Shown here: positions 56,498 through 64,000 of the stretch, piece by piece | How the letters are laid out: each line of letters begins with the position of its first letter | Position numbering within the stretch: position 1 is the first letter of the stretch | NCBI GenBank assembly: GCA_022478985.1 | Contig: JAKSZP010009238.1 | Coordinates: 62,001 to 126,000, forward strand | DNA: 64,000 bases | Origin: Massospora cicadina | Lineage: Eukaryota > Entomophthoromycota > Entomophthoromycetes > Entomophthorales > Entomophthoraceae | Direction of reading: 5' to 3' | Translations under genes and position numbers: made by a program | The notes under the pieces: generated by a model | The model's input: only the letters and a program-made list of their open reading frames with translations | What the model was told of the DNA's origin: nothing | Database searches by the model: none

Positions 56498-57861
56498 TGT
56501 CATGGAAACAGCAGAAGAAGTTTAAACTGGCCTGCCAGTCAGGGTGCGTAAGCATCCAGAAAGCAAGCCAGAATGCCAGAGGCATTGCTGACCATACGAC
56601 TTGATATGGAGCTGAGAAATAGGATACCACAAAATGGTGGCGGAATGTCAGGGTTAGGAGTATCCCAACAGCAAAGCACACCGAATAGATTTTGGACCCA
56701 GGGGCTCTGCTAACAGGGGTGGAAACTGCTGGGGTAGTTACTGCGAGATTCTTGGTTGTTAAGACCATTTTGTTGGGGGTAAAAGAGAGGTGAATCTTCT
56801 CTTGTAGTTGGCGAACATAGGGCCATAAAATCCCTGTATATTGCTACCAAAAGGTCATGAGAACCAGGTTGTAGAACCAAAAATTTTGGACTTGTCGAGT
56901 CCAATTGGCGATAGAGGGAATCATAGTAACCAAGAGAATTGGTAAGGCCCACCTAGAGTGCAGAGCGGTGGACCACCAGGCAAACACCATATGGAATGTG
57001 ATGAAAGGAGGGAGATAAAAATTTGGGGTTTTTCAATAAAATTTTTATTTGGGAAATAAAGTAAGAAAAATTGACCAACAATCTTCTCAGTGCCTTGCAA
57101 CTGATTATATAGTGGTCAATTGGTGAAAACGTGGTCAGGATCCACAAATTTGGCCTAACCGGTGAATTGGATGGTAGAGGGGTTTATTCTTTGGAAACCA
57201 TCACCACAAAATTTGGTGGTGGGCTAAGGCTCTGTTGGTTTGACCCCAAATGTCTGGACCAGGGGTTGATTACATTTCCAATGGTTAGCATGATGGCATT
57301 TGGCCCAATGAGCGATGGGAATCCCCAAGGCCATCCAATATAGGGATGGGACCATTTGGTTGGGAACAGGTTCAGGATGGCCAACCCGCCCACACTCAAT
57401 CGATTAACCATTTGTTCAGTTGATAGAGGCCACTTGGGTGCAACGCCTGAATTACTATTGGAGGGTTTCGAACTCTCAGTGATGGTGCCCAATATTTGTT
57501 CTGCTGATTTTGGGGTCAAATTGGAACCTTCAGGCAATCCAGCTGATGTTTCATTCTTCATGCTTTTACAACCATTTGAATTTTGGCCATCAGCTCGATT
57601 GCTGCCCAAAATGGATCTGACTGATTTCAGTTTAATAATCTCAGCACAGATTTCACTGATTCTTCACAACAGTTCTGCTGAGGTGAGTGAGGAAATCGGG
57701 GTGGGATCCAAAGTGGACGAGCTGTCACCCATCTTTCGTCAACTACGTGGGCAAGATCACCTTGGGTGATGAGGGGTACTGCCATCTTCTTCAGTGTTTT
57801 CTTACTTGGGAATGGAAAGATAGCTCGATTGAGAGCCAAAGGACACTCCCCGAGACTTACA
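56498..57861 (-). repeat. 3' LTR of element E1
   Basis: Starts TGTCATGG, ends GACTTACA. Contains an intact-looking TATATAAT (57,111-57,104) 32 bases before GTTGGTCAATT on the minus strand. The pol frame enters this LTR. Confidence 0.92.
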
Positions 57862-57890
57862 TTACCCTTTCCTTTTCCCAAAGGGATGGC
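57862..57890 (-). other. Polypurine tract of element E1
   Basis: GGGAAAAGGAAAAGGGTAA on the minus strand directly upstream of the 3' LTR; primes plus-strand DNA synthesis in LTR elements. Conserved in E3. Confidence 0.8.
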
Positions 57891-58482
57891 CCCCACCAGG
57901 AAACTGCAACAGAGCCACGTTCTTATGTGCTTTGGGTAACTTGATAGCCATAATCGTCGCGGCCTTCTGTGGTGGGCGGGGAGCCTTGGGGTGGGATGTG
58001 TGGAAAGCGTCAACCAGTTCCATACAATTCGCACTGTCACGCGCCTTGACCCAACTGTTTTCATAAGCTGGATATCCTTTCCAGGCCACAAGGTATTGGA
58101 CTGATCGTCACAACTTCTGAGATGCCAGGATGGCCTCCACTTCGGCTTCCTCCTCGTTGTTGATGACAATTGGTTCTGGGTCTGTGGGAATCACACCCTT
58201 GAAGGGTGACAGCTGGGATACATGGAAAACTGGGTGTTGCTTATAATGCGCAGGAAGCTTTAATCAAAATGCCCCATTACCCAATACCTCCTCTACTAAG
58301 TGGGGACCTGAACGCTTGCAGGCGAATTTGCAGGAAGGGGTTTGGATTCGCAAATGGTGGGTATCAAGCATGACATAAGAACCCACCTTAAAGTCATGAC
58401 CTGGAAGGCGCTTGCAATCCACGATATGCTTGTAGTCATCGATGGCTTTAGTAAGGTGTTCCCACACTAAAGCTTGGGTCAA
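57862..58482 (-). pseudogene. Element E1 integrase C-terminus and chromodomain (broken)
   Basis: 58,482-58,264 holds the basic and GPY-type module (CKRSGPHLVEEVLGNG). 58,089-57,862 is the chromodomain end (AWKGYPAYENSWVKARDS) and a Pro/Lys-rich tail. A TGA or frame change lies near 58,110. The frame runs on into the 3' LTR, where 57,609-57,184 is open for 141 codons. Confidence 0.8.
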
Positions 58483-59260
58483 TCAAATATGGCCAGCATG
58501 ATCTGCGGCAGCTTGCACTTCTTGTCGCAAGCATGCCCCAACTGAGAATGATGGGTTATAACCCAACGTTGCTTCATATGTTGAGAAACCTGGATAGTGT
58601 GAGTCCCATTATTATATGCGAATTGGGAAAGAGGCAGGTCATTAGCCCAGGTATCTTGTGCTGCTACCGCATAACAATGCAGGTACTGTTCGAGAACTTG
58701 ATTAACCCGCTCAGTCTGGCCGTCAGACTGGGGATGATATGCCGTGGATTGACAGGGGGTTATCTTAAGGATTGACAAAAGTTTTCTCCAAAACTGGGCG
58801 GTAAACTGGGTACCCCTGTCATTAAAAATTTCCTGGGGAAGGCTGAACATCAAAAACACATAGCAAATGAATAGATGCGCCATCTCTTCTGACATAATCG
58901 CAGAAGTACAAGGAATGAACAGTGAAAATTTGGTAAATCGATCTACCACCACCATTACCACTGTGAAACCATTGGATCAGGGAGTTCAACTATGAAATCA
59001 ATGGACACCGAGGTCCATGGACCTTCCACCTGTTGTAAAGGGTGCAGGAGGCCGTTTCTGGAACAGTCTGACTTAGCCCTAGCACAAGTAACACAATCAG
59101 TTTTCCAAGTCAGAACCTCTTTGGTCAGTCCTGCCCAATTAAAGGTTCGCTTGATCAAATCGATGCATTTCTTGTTACTGGGGTGTCTGACTGCAGGGGG
59201 ATCATGGTGTGCACGGAATATTTTCAGGCGGAAGTAGGGAGGCACCCAAACATGAGAATG
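58479..59260 (-). pseudogene. Element E1 integrase (frameshifted)
   Basis: 59,245-58,955 carries the HHCC domain (RAHHDPPAVRHPSNKKC...CVTCARA) and the first core block SVSIDFIVELP. 58,961-58,479 continues with MVVVDRFTKFSLFIPC, IFNDRGTQFTAQFW (Asp kept) and AYHPQSDGQTERVNQ (Glu kept). One frame change separates the two. All three catalytic acids are present. Confidence 0.85.
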
Positions 59261-60464
59261 AAAGTAGATGAGACCTTCTTTTAAAGAATATAGGGAGTGA
59301 ATTAGGGCTTGAGTGAGTCAAGTGGTCAATCAACTCCATGCCCTCAGGGCAGGCCATTTGACCAGCTAGCACCTGGGCCAATAATGGATCGTCAGGTGAC
59401 AACCCGGCGGAGGAAACAATGGAGGGTGCAATTGATAGGATTTGAGTAGCAGGGATCATGGTAACAAGATCCTCTTCCTCAGGCTCTGAGGGGCAGTGAG
59501 CGGGACTATGGCTTAGGAAATCAGGAAGGACATTTAGCACACCCTTGATGAATTCATATTTGAAGTTGAAACTGCACAGGTCCTGATAAGTTTGGGCTTG
59601 CCGGTGTGCCAATTTTTGGGGTTTGCAAAAATACAAGAGAGCTTGGTGAGCTGTGCGAACTGTTAACTCATGACGAGTACATTGCAACAGGTACCACCAA
59701 TGAGTTAATGCCTGAGCAACAGTGGCCAGTTCCTTGTCATAGATGGCCCAGGACTGCTCCGTAGCAGTGAATTTTTGGGAGAAATAAGCGACCGGATGTT
59801 TGAGACCATCGTGGTCCTGAAGCAGCACTGCGCCCACAGCTACCAACAAAGCATCACATGCGACGATATACAGTTTAGTGGGATCGGCATGTTTCAAAAT
59901 GGGAGAAGACATGAACACTTCTTTAATCACTTTGAATGCCTGCTGGCATTTGGGGGTCCAACAAAAGGGTACGTTTTTCCCTGTGAGGGGTGGAGCGGGG
60001 CGGCCAACTGGGAAAGTGCGGGGGAAAATTTCTTTAGGAAAATGATAGTGCCCAAGAAACTTTAAAGCTTCTTCTGTGTAGTTGGGGTTGGCCATTCTTG
60101 GATTACATCTAATTTGTTGGGGGGGGATGGTGACCCCTTCTTTAAGTACCAAGTTTCCAAGAAATGTAACCTCTTCCTTGTAAAACTTGCATTTGGAAGC
60201 TTTGAGGAACAAGCCTGCTTTGTGCAAAGCAACCACCACTGCTTCTAAGTCGATAGCATGTTGCTCAGGAGTTGGGGAATGGACTAGTATATCATTGATA
60301 TAAGCAATAGCGCAGGAAAACTGGAGTTCCCCTAATGCATTGTCAATCATTCGTTGAAACATAGCAGGAGCATTTTTCAGCCCGAAGGGCATAACACAAA
60401 AAATTGGAAAATGCCTCGCCTCGTTTGGATTGCGGTCAGCCATTCTTATCCTTCCATTACTCAA
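59202..60464 (-). CDS. Element E1 reverse transcriptase palm, RNase H and connection (420 codons open)
   Basis: RT: VMPFGLKNAPAMFQRMIDN, then CAIAYINDILVHS with Asn in place of the first Asp of YXDD, and KCKFYKEEVTFLG. FLGHYHF is the GYYRRFI-type block. RNase H at residues ~200-320: LYIVACDALLVAVGAVLLQ (ACDA for TDAS, Asp kept), AIYDKELATV and RTAHQALLYF. The tail is an acidic spacer before integrase. RT fingers lie upstream (60,700-60,465: YPHMAEEE, WLDNMLKKGWL, FQLDLSNGRIRM) in other frames. The polymerase would be inactive because of YIND. Confidence 0.87.
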   Translation of the reverse strand: MSNGRIRMADRNPNEARHFPIFCVMPFGLKNAPAMFQRMIDNALGELQFSCAIAYINDILVHSPTPEQHAIDLEAVVVALHKAGLFLKASKCKFYKEEVTFLGNLVLKEGVTIPPQQIRCNPRMANPNYTEEALKFLGHYHFPKEIFPRTFPVGRPAPPLTGKNVPFCWTPKCQQAFKVIKEVFMSSPILKHADPTKLYIVACDALLVAVGAVLLQDHDGLKHPVAYFSQKFTATEQSWAIYDKELATVAQALTHWWYLLQCTRHELTVRTAHQALLYFCKPQKLAHRQAQTYQDLCSFNFKYEFIKGVLNVLPDFLSHSPAHCPSEPEEEDLVTMIPATQILSIAPSIVSSAGLSPDDPLLAQVLAGQMACPEGMELIDHLTHSSPNSLPIFFKRRSHLLSFSCLGASLLPPENIPCTP

Positions 60465-60789
60465 ATCTAATTGAAAGCGTTCACCAGGTCAAGTTTCGAG
60501 AACACCCAGGATTTGGAAATTGCCTGAATGATTGTCTGTTCCAGGGGCAATGGGTAGGGGTCTGTAACTGTGATTTGTTCAGGTGACTGTAATCCAAGCA
60601 GAGGTGGAGCGATCAGTCAATTTTCTTGCAAAGATGATAGGGGAAGCGATGGGAGACGTTTCTTTTTACAACCAGCCTTTTTTTAACATATTGTCCAACC
60701 AGGTATTGAGTACAACTTCTTCTTCCGCCATATGGGGATACAACGGGCAATTGATGTTCACCAATTCCATGGTTGTCTGAAATCCACAG

Positions 60790-61830
60790 TCAGACCTAGT
60801 ATATTATGGTAGACGGTCCACCTTTTCCATGTCAAAAATTCTGCAATATGGCATTAAATTTTTGGGAAACATGGCCGGAATGCCCGCGGAAGTGACTAGG
60901 GTGGTGATAGAGCCAGTTCCTTGGATTTTCTCAAGGGTATTGATCAGAGGGAACTCTCCTTCTGAACCGTCATTGGAAAACAACAACGTATTTGATTCCA
61001 AATGAATCCTTACATGTTGTCAGTGCCACCATCCCACCCCCAAGATCACCGGAAATACCAGGTTTGGCATGGCCAAAAAATGATCGCAGAGGTTATATTG
61101 GTGAATTGAGAAGTATATCGGTCAGCGAACAACATACAAAGACTGATAAGCAGAGGAGTCCACCATTACTGAGTAGCCCACATCCATATCCAGTTTTAGT
61201 TGTTGTGCCAAACCTACACTCATGAAGTTCCCTGCTGCTCCAGTATCCACTAGAGCTTCGAAGGAGACATGGTGGGAACTGATACTAATTCTCATGGGTA
61301 CAGAAAATAAGCGCAATTTTGTTTATTGGGAGATATGACCAACTCATGGGTGATTGAAGAAACAATAGGTGTGTTGGGACCAGGGTCAGGATTCTTAGCT
61401 GGAGCGAAAATTGGAAGGACCAGGACTGGTATAATTGTTTCCTTCATCTGGGCTTGAACAGAATCATTAAAAGTTATCTCTGGGAACGCTAACTCGGACT
61501 CAGGAGTTCTGGCAGAGTTGATATGCATGTCCGCTACTATTTTAGTGTCGGGCACATCATCTGCGCCATCATTAAGAAATCCTATCATAAAATTTCCTTT
61601 TCTGATATGATGAAACGTGGCGAGGCAAAGCTTTGATAGTAGTTGTGGTGACGCCTATTTGATCTATTGATCCTTGGGTGGTAGACCAAACCATGTGGTG
61701 AGCGGAAACTAAATCCAAGCTCAATCTAAAGATTGCCTGAAGCATGTCGATAGATAGTTCCAAAGCAGGAGCCAGCTCATGAAAGGTAGAGATCAAAGAA
61801 GCCAAACTGGGGGCTTTGGCCATGGCAAAG
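60790..61830 (-). pseudogene. Element E1 gag C-terminus and protease (broken)
   Basis: 61,823-61,572 is a helical gag remnant (SLASLISTFHELAPALELSIDML); I see no zinc knuckle. 61,588-61,292 is an acidic Pro-rich spacer. Protease at 61,316-61,122 has the intact motif LVDTGAAGNFM. 61,001-60,804 is the protease C-terminus (MFPKNLMPYC). Frame changes near 61,580, 61,120 and 60,800. Confidence 0.72.
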
Positions 61831-62935
61831 AGCAGTTTGTCAATGGTCTGATTGGGACAAAAGGGGGTTCAAGGCGGCTGATACAACAGCCATCAGGAAG
61901 GCAGGATCTCTTTAGTGTGGAAGAACGCAAAAGACTTCTCATCCAGTGACGAGCCTCCCCACCCACAGTATCTAACAATGCGAGACCTTGTTGGGCCTCA
62001 GATATTGCAAAAGCATTATTGAGTGCGATTGTTGTGCGCATTTGTACTTCGGTGAGTGCGTCCAGAACCTGATTGGCGACTTCTTGGGAAGGGATACTCA
62101 ATATTATCCCCAGCCTGGAGGAAATAGGAGGAGATGCGATCTTTACCTCTTGGATAGCTTTAAGGAGTTTTCCCAGAATAGAGCGGATGCTTCTCCCAAA
62201 GTCAGAGAGTGACCATACAAGCAACAGACAGCATACAACTGATTGCACGTTCATCTGGTAGAGAGTAACCACTGCGGCGCCAAATTTTAAAATCAAGGCG
62301 GAAGTGGCTGGAAGTAATGGTTGGTCAATTATGTCATGGAAATGGCAGAAGAAGTTTAAACTGGCCTGCCAGTCAGGGTGCGTAAGCATCCAGAAAGCAA
62401 GCCAGAATGCCAGAGGCATTGCTGACCATACGACTTGATATGGAGCTGAGAAATAGGATACCACAAAATGGTGGCGGAATGTCAGGGTTAGGAGTATCCC
62501 AACAGCAAAGCACACCGAATAGATTTTGGACCCAGGGGCTCTGCTAACAGGGGTGGAAAATGCTGGGGTAGTTACTGCGAGATTCTTGGTTGTTAAGACC
62601 ATTTTGTTGGGGGTAAAAGAGAGGTGAATCTTCTCTTGTAGTTGGCGAACATAGGGCCATAAAATCCCTGTATATTGCTGCCAAAAGGTCATGAGAACCA
62701 GGTTGTAGAACCAAAAATTTTGGACTTGTCGAGTCCAATTGGCGATAGAGGGAATCATAGTAACCAAGAGAATTGGTAAGGCCCACCTAGAGTGCAGAGC
62801 GGTGGACCACCAGGCAAACACCATATGGAATGTGGTTGAAAGGAGGGAGATAAAAATTTGGGGTTTTTCAATAAAATTTTTATTTGGGAAATAAAGTAAG
62901 AAAAATTGACCAACAATCTTCTCAGTGCCTTGCAA
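61793..62935 (-). CDS. Element E1 gag frame, open from inside the 5' LTR (380 codons)
   Basis: One uninterrupted frame starts 600 bases inside the LTR, crosses the LTR end and primer site, and continues into gag. The LTR part is very hydrophobic and Trp/Phe-rich, with at least three candidate membrane segments (WFYNLVLMTFWQQYTGILW; VCFAVGILLTL; SAMPLAFWLAFW). After the LTR a Met (MNVQSVV, about 62,254) could be the conventional gag start; the sequence then is helical (LDALTEVQMRTTIALNNAF, ISEAQQGLALLDTVGGEARHW). If the RNA starts at 62,914, the first usable Met is near 62,823. Gag would be fused to a membrane-spanning leader, or the LTR part may be open by chance. Confidence 0.5.
   Translation of the reverse strand: MQGTEKIVGQFFLLYFPNKNFIEKPQIFISLLSTTFHMVFAWWSTALHSRWALPILLVTMIPSIANWTRQVQNFWFYNLVLMTFWQQYTGILWPYVRQLQEKIHLSFTPNKMVLTTKNLAVTTPAFSTPVSRAPGSKIYSVCFAVGILLTLTFRHHFVVSYFSAPYQVVWSAMPLAFWLAFWMLTHPDWQASLNFFCHFHDIIDQPLLPATSALILKFGAAVVTLYQMNVQSVVCCLLLVWSLSDFGRSIRSILGKLLKAIQEVKIASPPISSRLGIILSIPSQEVANQVLDALTEVQMRTTIALNNAFAISEAQQGLALLDTVGGEARHWMRSLLRSSTLKRSCLPDGCCISRLEPPFVPIRPLTNCSLPWPKPPVWLL
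62320..62330 (-). other. Putative self-priming site of element E1
   Basis: AATTGACCAAC on the minus strand, one base after the 5' LTR. It is perfectly complementary over 11 bases to GTTGGTCAATT in the R-region start. No tRNA-type TGG abuts the LTR. Confidence 0.65.
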
Positions 62936-63696
62936 CTGATTAGATAGTGGTCAATTGGTGAAAACGTGGTCAGGATCCACAAATTTGGCCTAACCGGTGA
63001 ATTGGATGGTAGAGGGGGTTTATTCTTTGGAAACCATCACCACAAAATTTGGTGGTGGGCCAAGGCTCTGTTGGTTCAACCTCAAACATCTGGACCAGGG
63101 GTCAATTACATTTCTGACAGTTAGCATGACAGCGTTTGGCCCAATGAGCGACGGGAATCTTCAAGGCCATCCAATTATAGGGATGGGACCATTTGGTTGG
63201 GAACAGGTTCAGGATGGCCAACCCGCCCACACTCAATCGATTAACCATTTGTTCAGTTGATAGCGGCCACTTGGGTGCAACGCCTGAATTACTATTATAG
63301 GGTTTTGAACTCTCAGTGATGGTGCCCAATATTTGTTCTGCTGATTTTGGGGTCGAATTAAAACCATTGGCAATACAGCCAATGTTTCATTCTTCATGCT
63401 TTTACAACCATTCAAATTTCAGCCATCAGCCCGATTGCACCTGAATTGGATCTGACTGATTTCAGTTCAATAATCTCAGCACAGATTTCACTGATTCCCC
63501 ACAACAGATCTGTTGAGGTGAGTGAGGAAATTGGGGTGGGATCCAAAGCAGATGAGATGTCACCCATCGCTCATCAACTACATGGGCGAGATCACTTTGG
63601 GTGATGAGGGGTACTGCCATCCTCTTCAGTGTTTTCTTACTTGGGAATGGAAAGATAGCTCTATCAAGAGCCAAAGGACACTCCCCAAGACTTACA
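62332..63696 (-). repeat. 5' LTR of element E1
   Basis: Collinear with the 3' LTR and bounded by the primer site inside and CAAAC outside. Confidence 0.92.
62904..62946 (-). promoter_or_regulatory. Putative core promoter and RNA start in the E1 5' LTR
   Basis: On the minus strand TATCTAAT (62,946-62,939; TATATAAT in the other LTR) is followed 32 bases later by GTTGGTCAATT (62,914-62,904). That 11-mer is exactly complementary to the primer site at 62,320-62,330, as expected if it is the 5' end of the RNA. Confidence 0.6.
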
Positions 63697-63701
63697 CAAA
63701 C
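63697..63701. repeat. Target-site duplication of element E1, right copy (CAAAC)
   Basis: Perfect match to 56,493-56,497, directly after the LTR end GACTTACA. Confidence 0.9.
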
Positions 63702-64000
63702 TGACAGCAACTCAGCCTGCTACTGAATTTTTCAATATCAGTTATCAAGGAACAAACCCGCCCATTCCCAAACAATTTTCCAGTTAGGTCAAAATTGAGG
63801 ATCCTGATCCTGGCTTGTCACTACCCCAATTGACCACTATTTAATCAGTTGCATAGTACTGAGAAAATTGTTGGTCAATTTTCTTTTTTCCTTCAATAAA
63901 ATTTCTATAAAAAACCACACAATTTTTTTATTGTATTGTTCCTTCTGACCGCATCCCTGATGGCGTTTCCCTGGTGGTCTGTCAGTCCGTATACTGGATG
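63702..64000 (+). repeat. LTR of element E2, second part (cut by window end)
   Basis: Continues the E2 LTR exactly where 56,497 stopped: the joined sequence is collinear with the reverse complement of E3 near 42,840. It contains GTTGGTCAATT and the inverted repeat around the presumed promoter. The body of E2 should lie to the right of the window. Confidence 0.85.

Larger units (their letters stand above)
56498..63696 (-). mobile_element. Element E1: complete chromodomain Ty3 retrotransposon inserted in the LTR of E2
   Basis: Minus strand, 7199 bases, LTRs of 1364 and 1365 bases, perfect 5-base target duplication. Order on the minus strand: 5' LTR (right), self-priming site, gag, protease, RT, RNase H, integrase, chromodomain, polypurine tract, 3' LTR (left). 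About 730 bases of the LTRs are almost identical (a handful of differences), while the rest shows clusters of TG/CA differences. Pol is largely open but has several stops and frameshifts, and the RT box reads YIND. Best-preserved large element here with F. Confidence 0.92.

Noticed and set aside
62250..62290. TTGGCGCCGCAGTGG as a tRNA primer site of E1
   Set aside because: It resembles a tRNA-type site but lies about 40 bases from the LTR end; primer sites normally abut the LTR, and the adjacent 11-mer fits self-priming.
56498..63696. Gene conversion as explanation for the uneven divergence of the E1 LTRs
   Set aside because: The differences are clustered and mainly TG against CA at former CpG sites; uneven CpG density explains them without conversion.
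1..64000. CRISPR array, rRNA genes, bacterial operons
   Set aside because: No short regularly spaced repeats, no rRNA core motifs and no ribosome-binding-site-led operons seen; the content is eukaryotic.

Overview
The window looks like nuclear DNA of a filamentous fungus, almost entirely transposable-element sequence: nested Ty3-type LTR retrotransposons (two of the chromodomain class) and three LINEs. The only recognisable host gene is a major facilitator superfamily (MFS) transporter, interrupted by two introns of 34 bases, at 45.3-46.9 kb. Evidence for a fungus is the chromodomain-bearing Ty3 pol genes, the very short introns and the transporter type. I cannot name the species; an ascomycete with a methylated, repeat-bloated genome (truffle-like) or a basidiomycete would both fit. 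All alignments here were done by eye.

Layout. An old minus-strand Ty3 element (A) is the backbone of the left 41 kb. Pieces of it lie at 3.1-4.9, 10.1-12.9, 33.9-34.26 and 40.8-41.4 kb, separated by later insertions: LINE-1 (1-3112, minus, cut by the window edge), LINE-2 (4.9-10.1 kb, plus), element D (12,880-33,893, plus) and element B (34,260-40,778, plus). D was itself invaded twice: by chromodomain element F (15,073-21,321, minus, perfect CATAT target duplication) inside its gag-pol region, and by element C (25,429-33,689, minus) inside its right LTR. Next come a truncated chromodomain element E3 (42.1-44.5 kb), the MFS gene, LINE-3 (about 48.1-54.5 kb, plus), an unidentified 1.3-kb stretch with a tRNA-like sequence, and complete chromodomain element E1 (56,498-63,696, minus, perfect CAAAC duplication). 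E1 sits inside the LTR of a relative, E2, in the opposite orientation; E2 runs off the right edge.

Mechanism. B, C and D share a conventional primer-binding site (TGG[TG/TA]CTCACTACAG) for one tRNA. The chromodomain families E and F lack a TGG-type site. Next to the LTR they carry a short stretch complementary to a site 32-33 bases downstream of a TATA box in their own LTR (11/11 in E, 9/10 in F), which is the arrangement expected for Tf1/sushi-type self-priming. In both families the pol reading frame runs through the polypurine tract into the 3' LTR. In E1 the gag frame is open far upstream into the 5' LTR, which there encodes several hydrophobic segments.

Decay. None of the elements has a complete coding set. 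Differences between paired LTRs are often TG in one copy against CA in the other, as expected if ancestral CpG sites decayed on either strand. CpG is scarce in the elements and common in the MFS gene. The MFS gene shows the opposite pattern: almost no substitutional damage, but about ten small indels, nearly all in short homopolymers, which points to assembly error or a very recent pseudogene.
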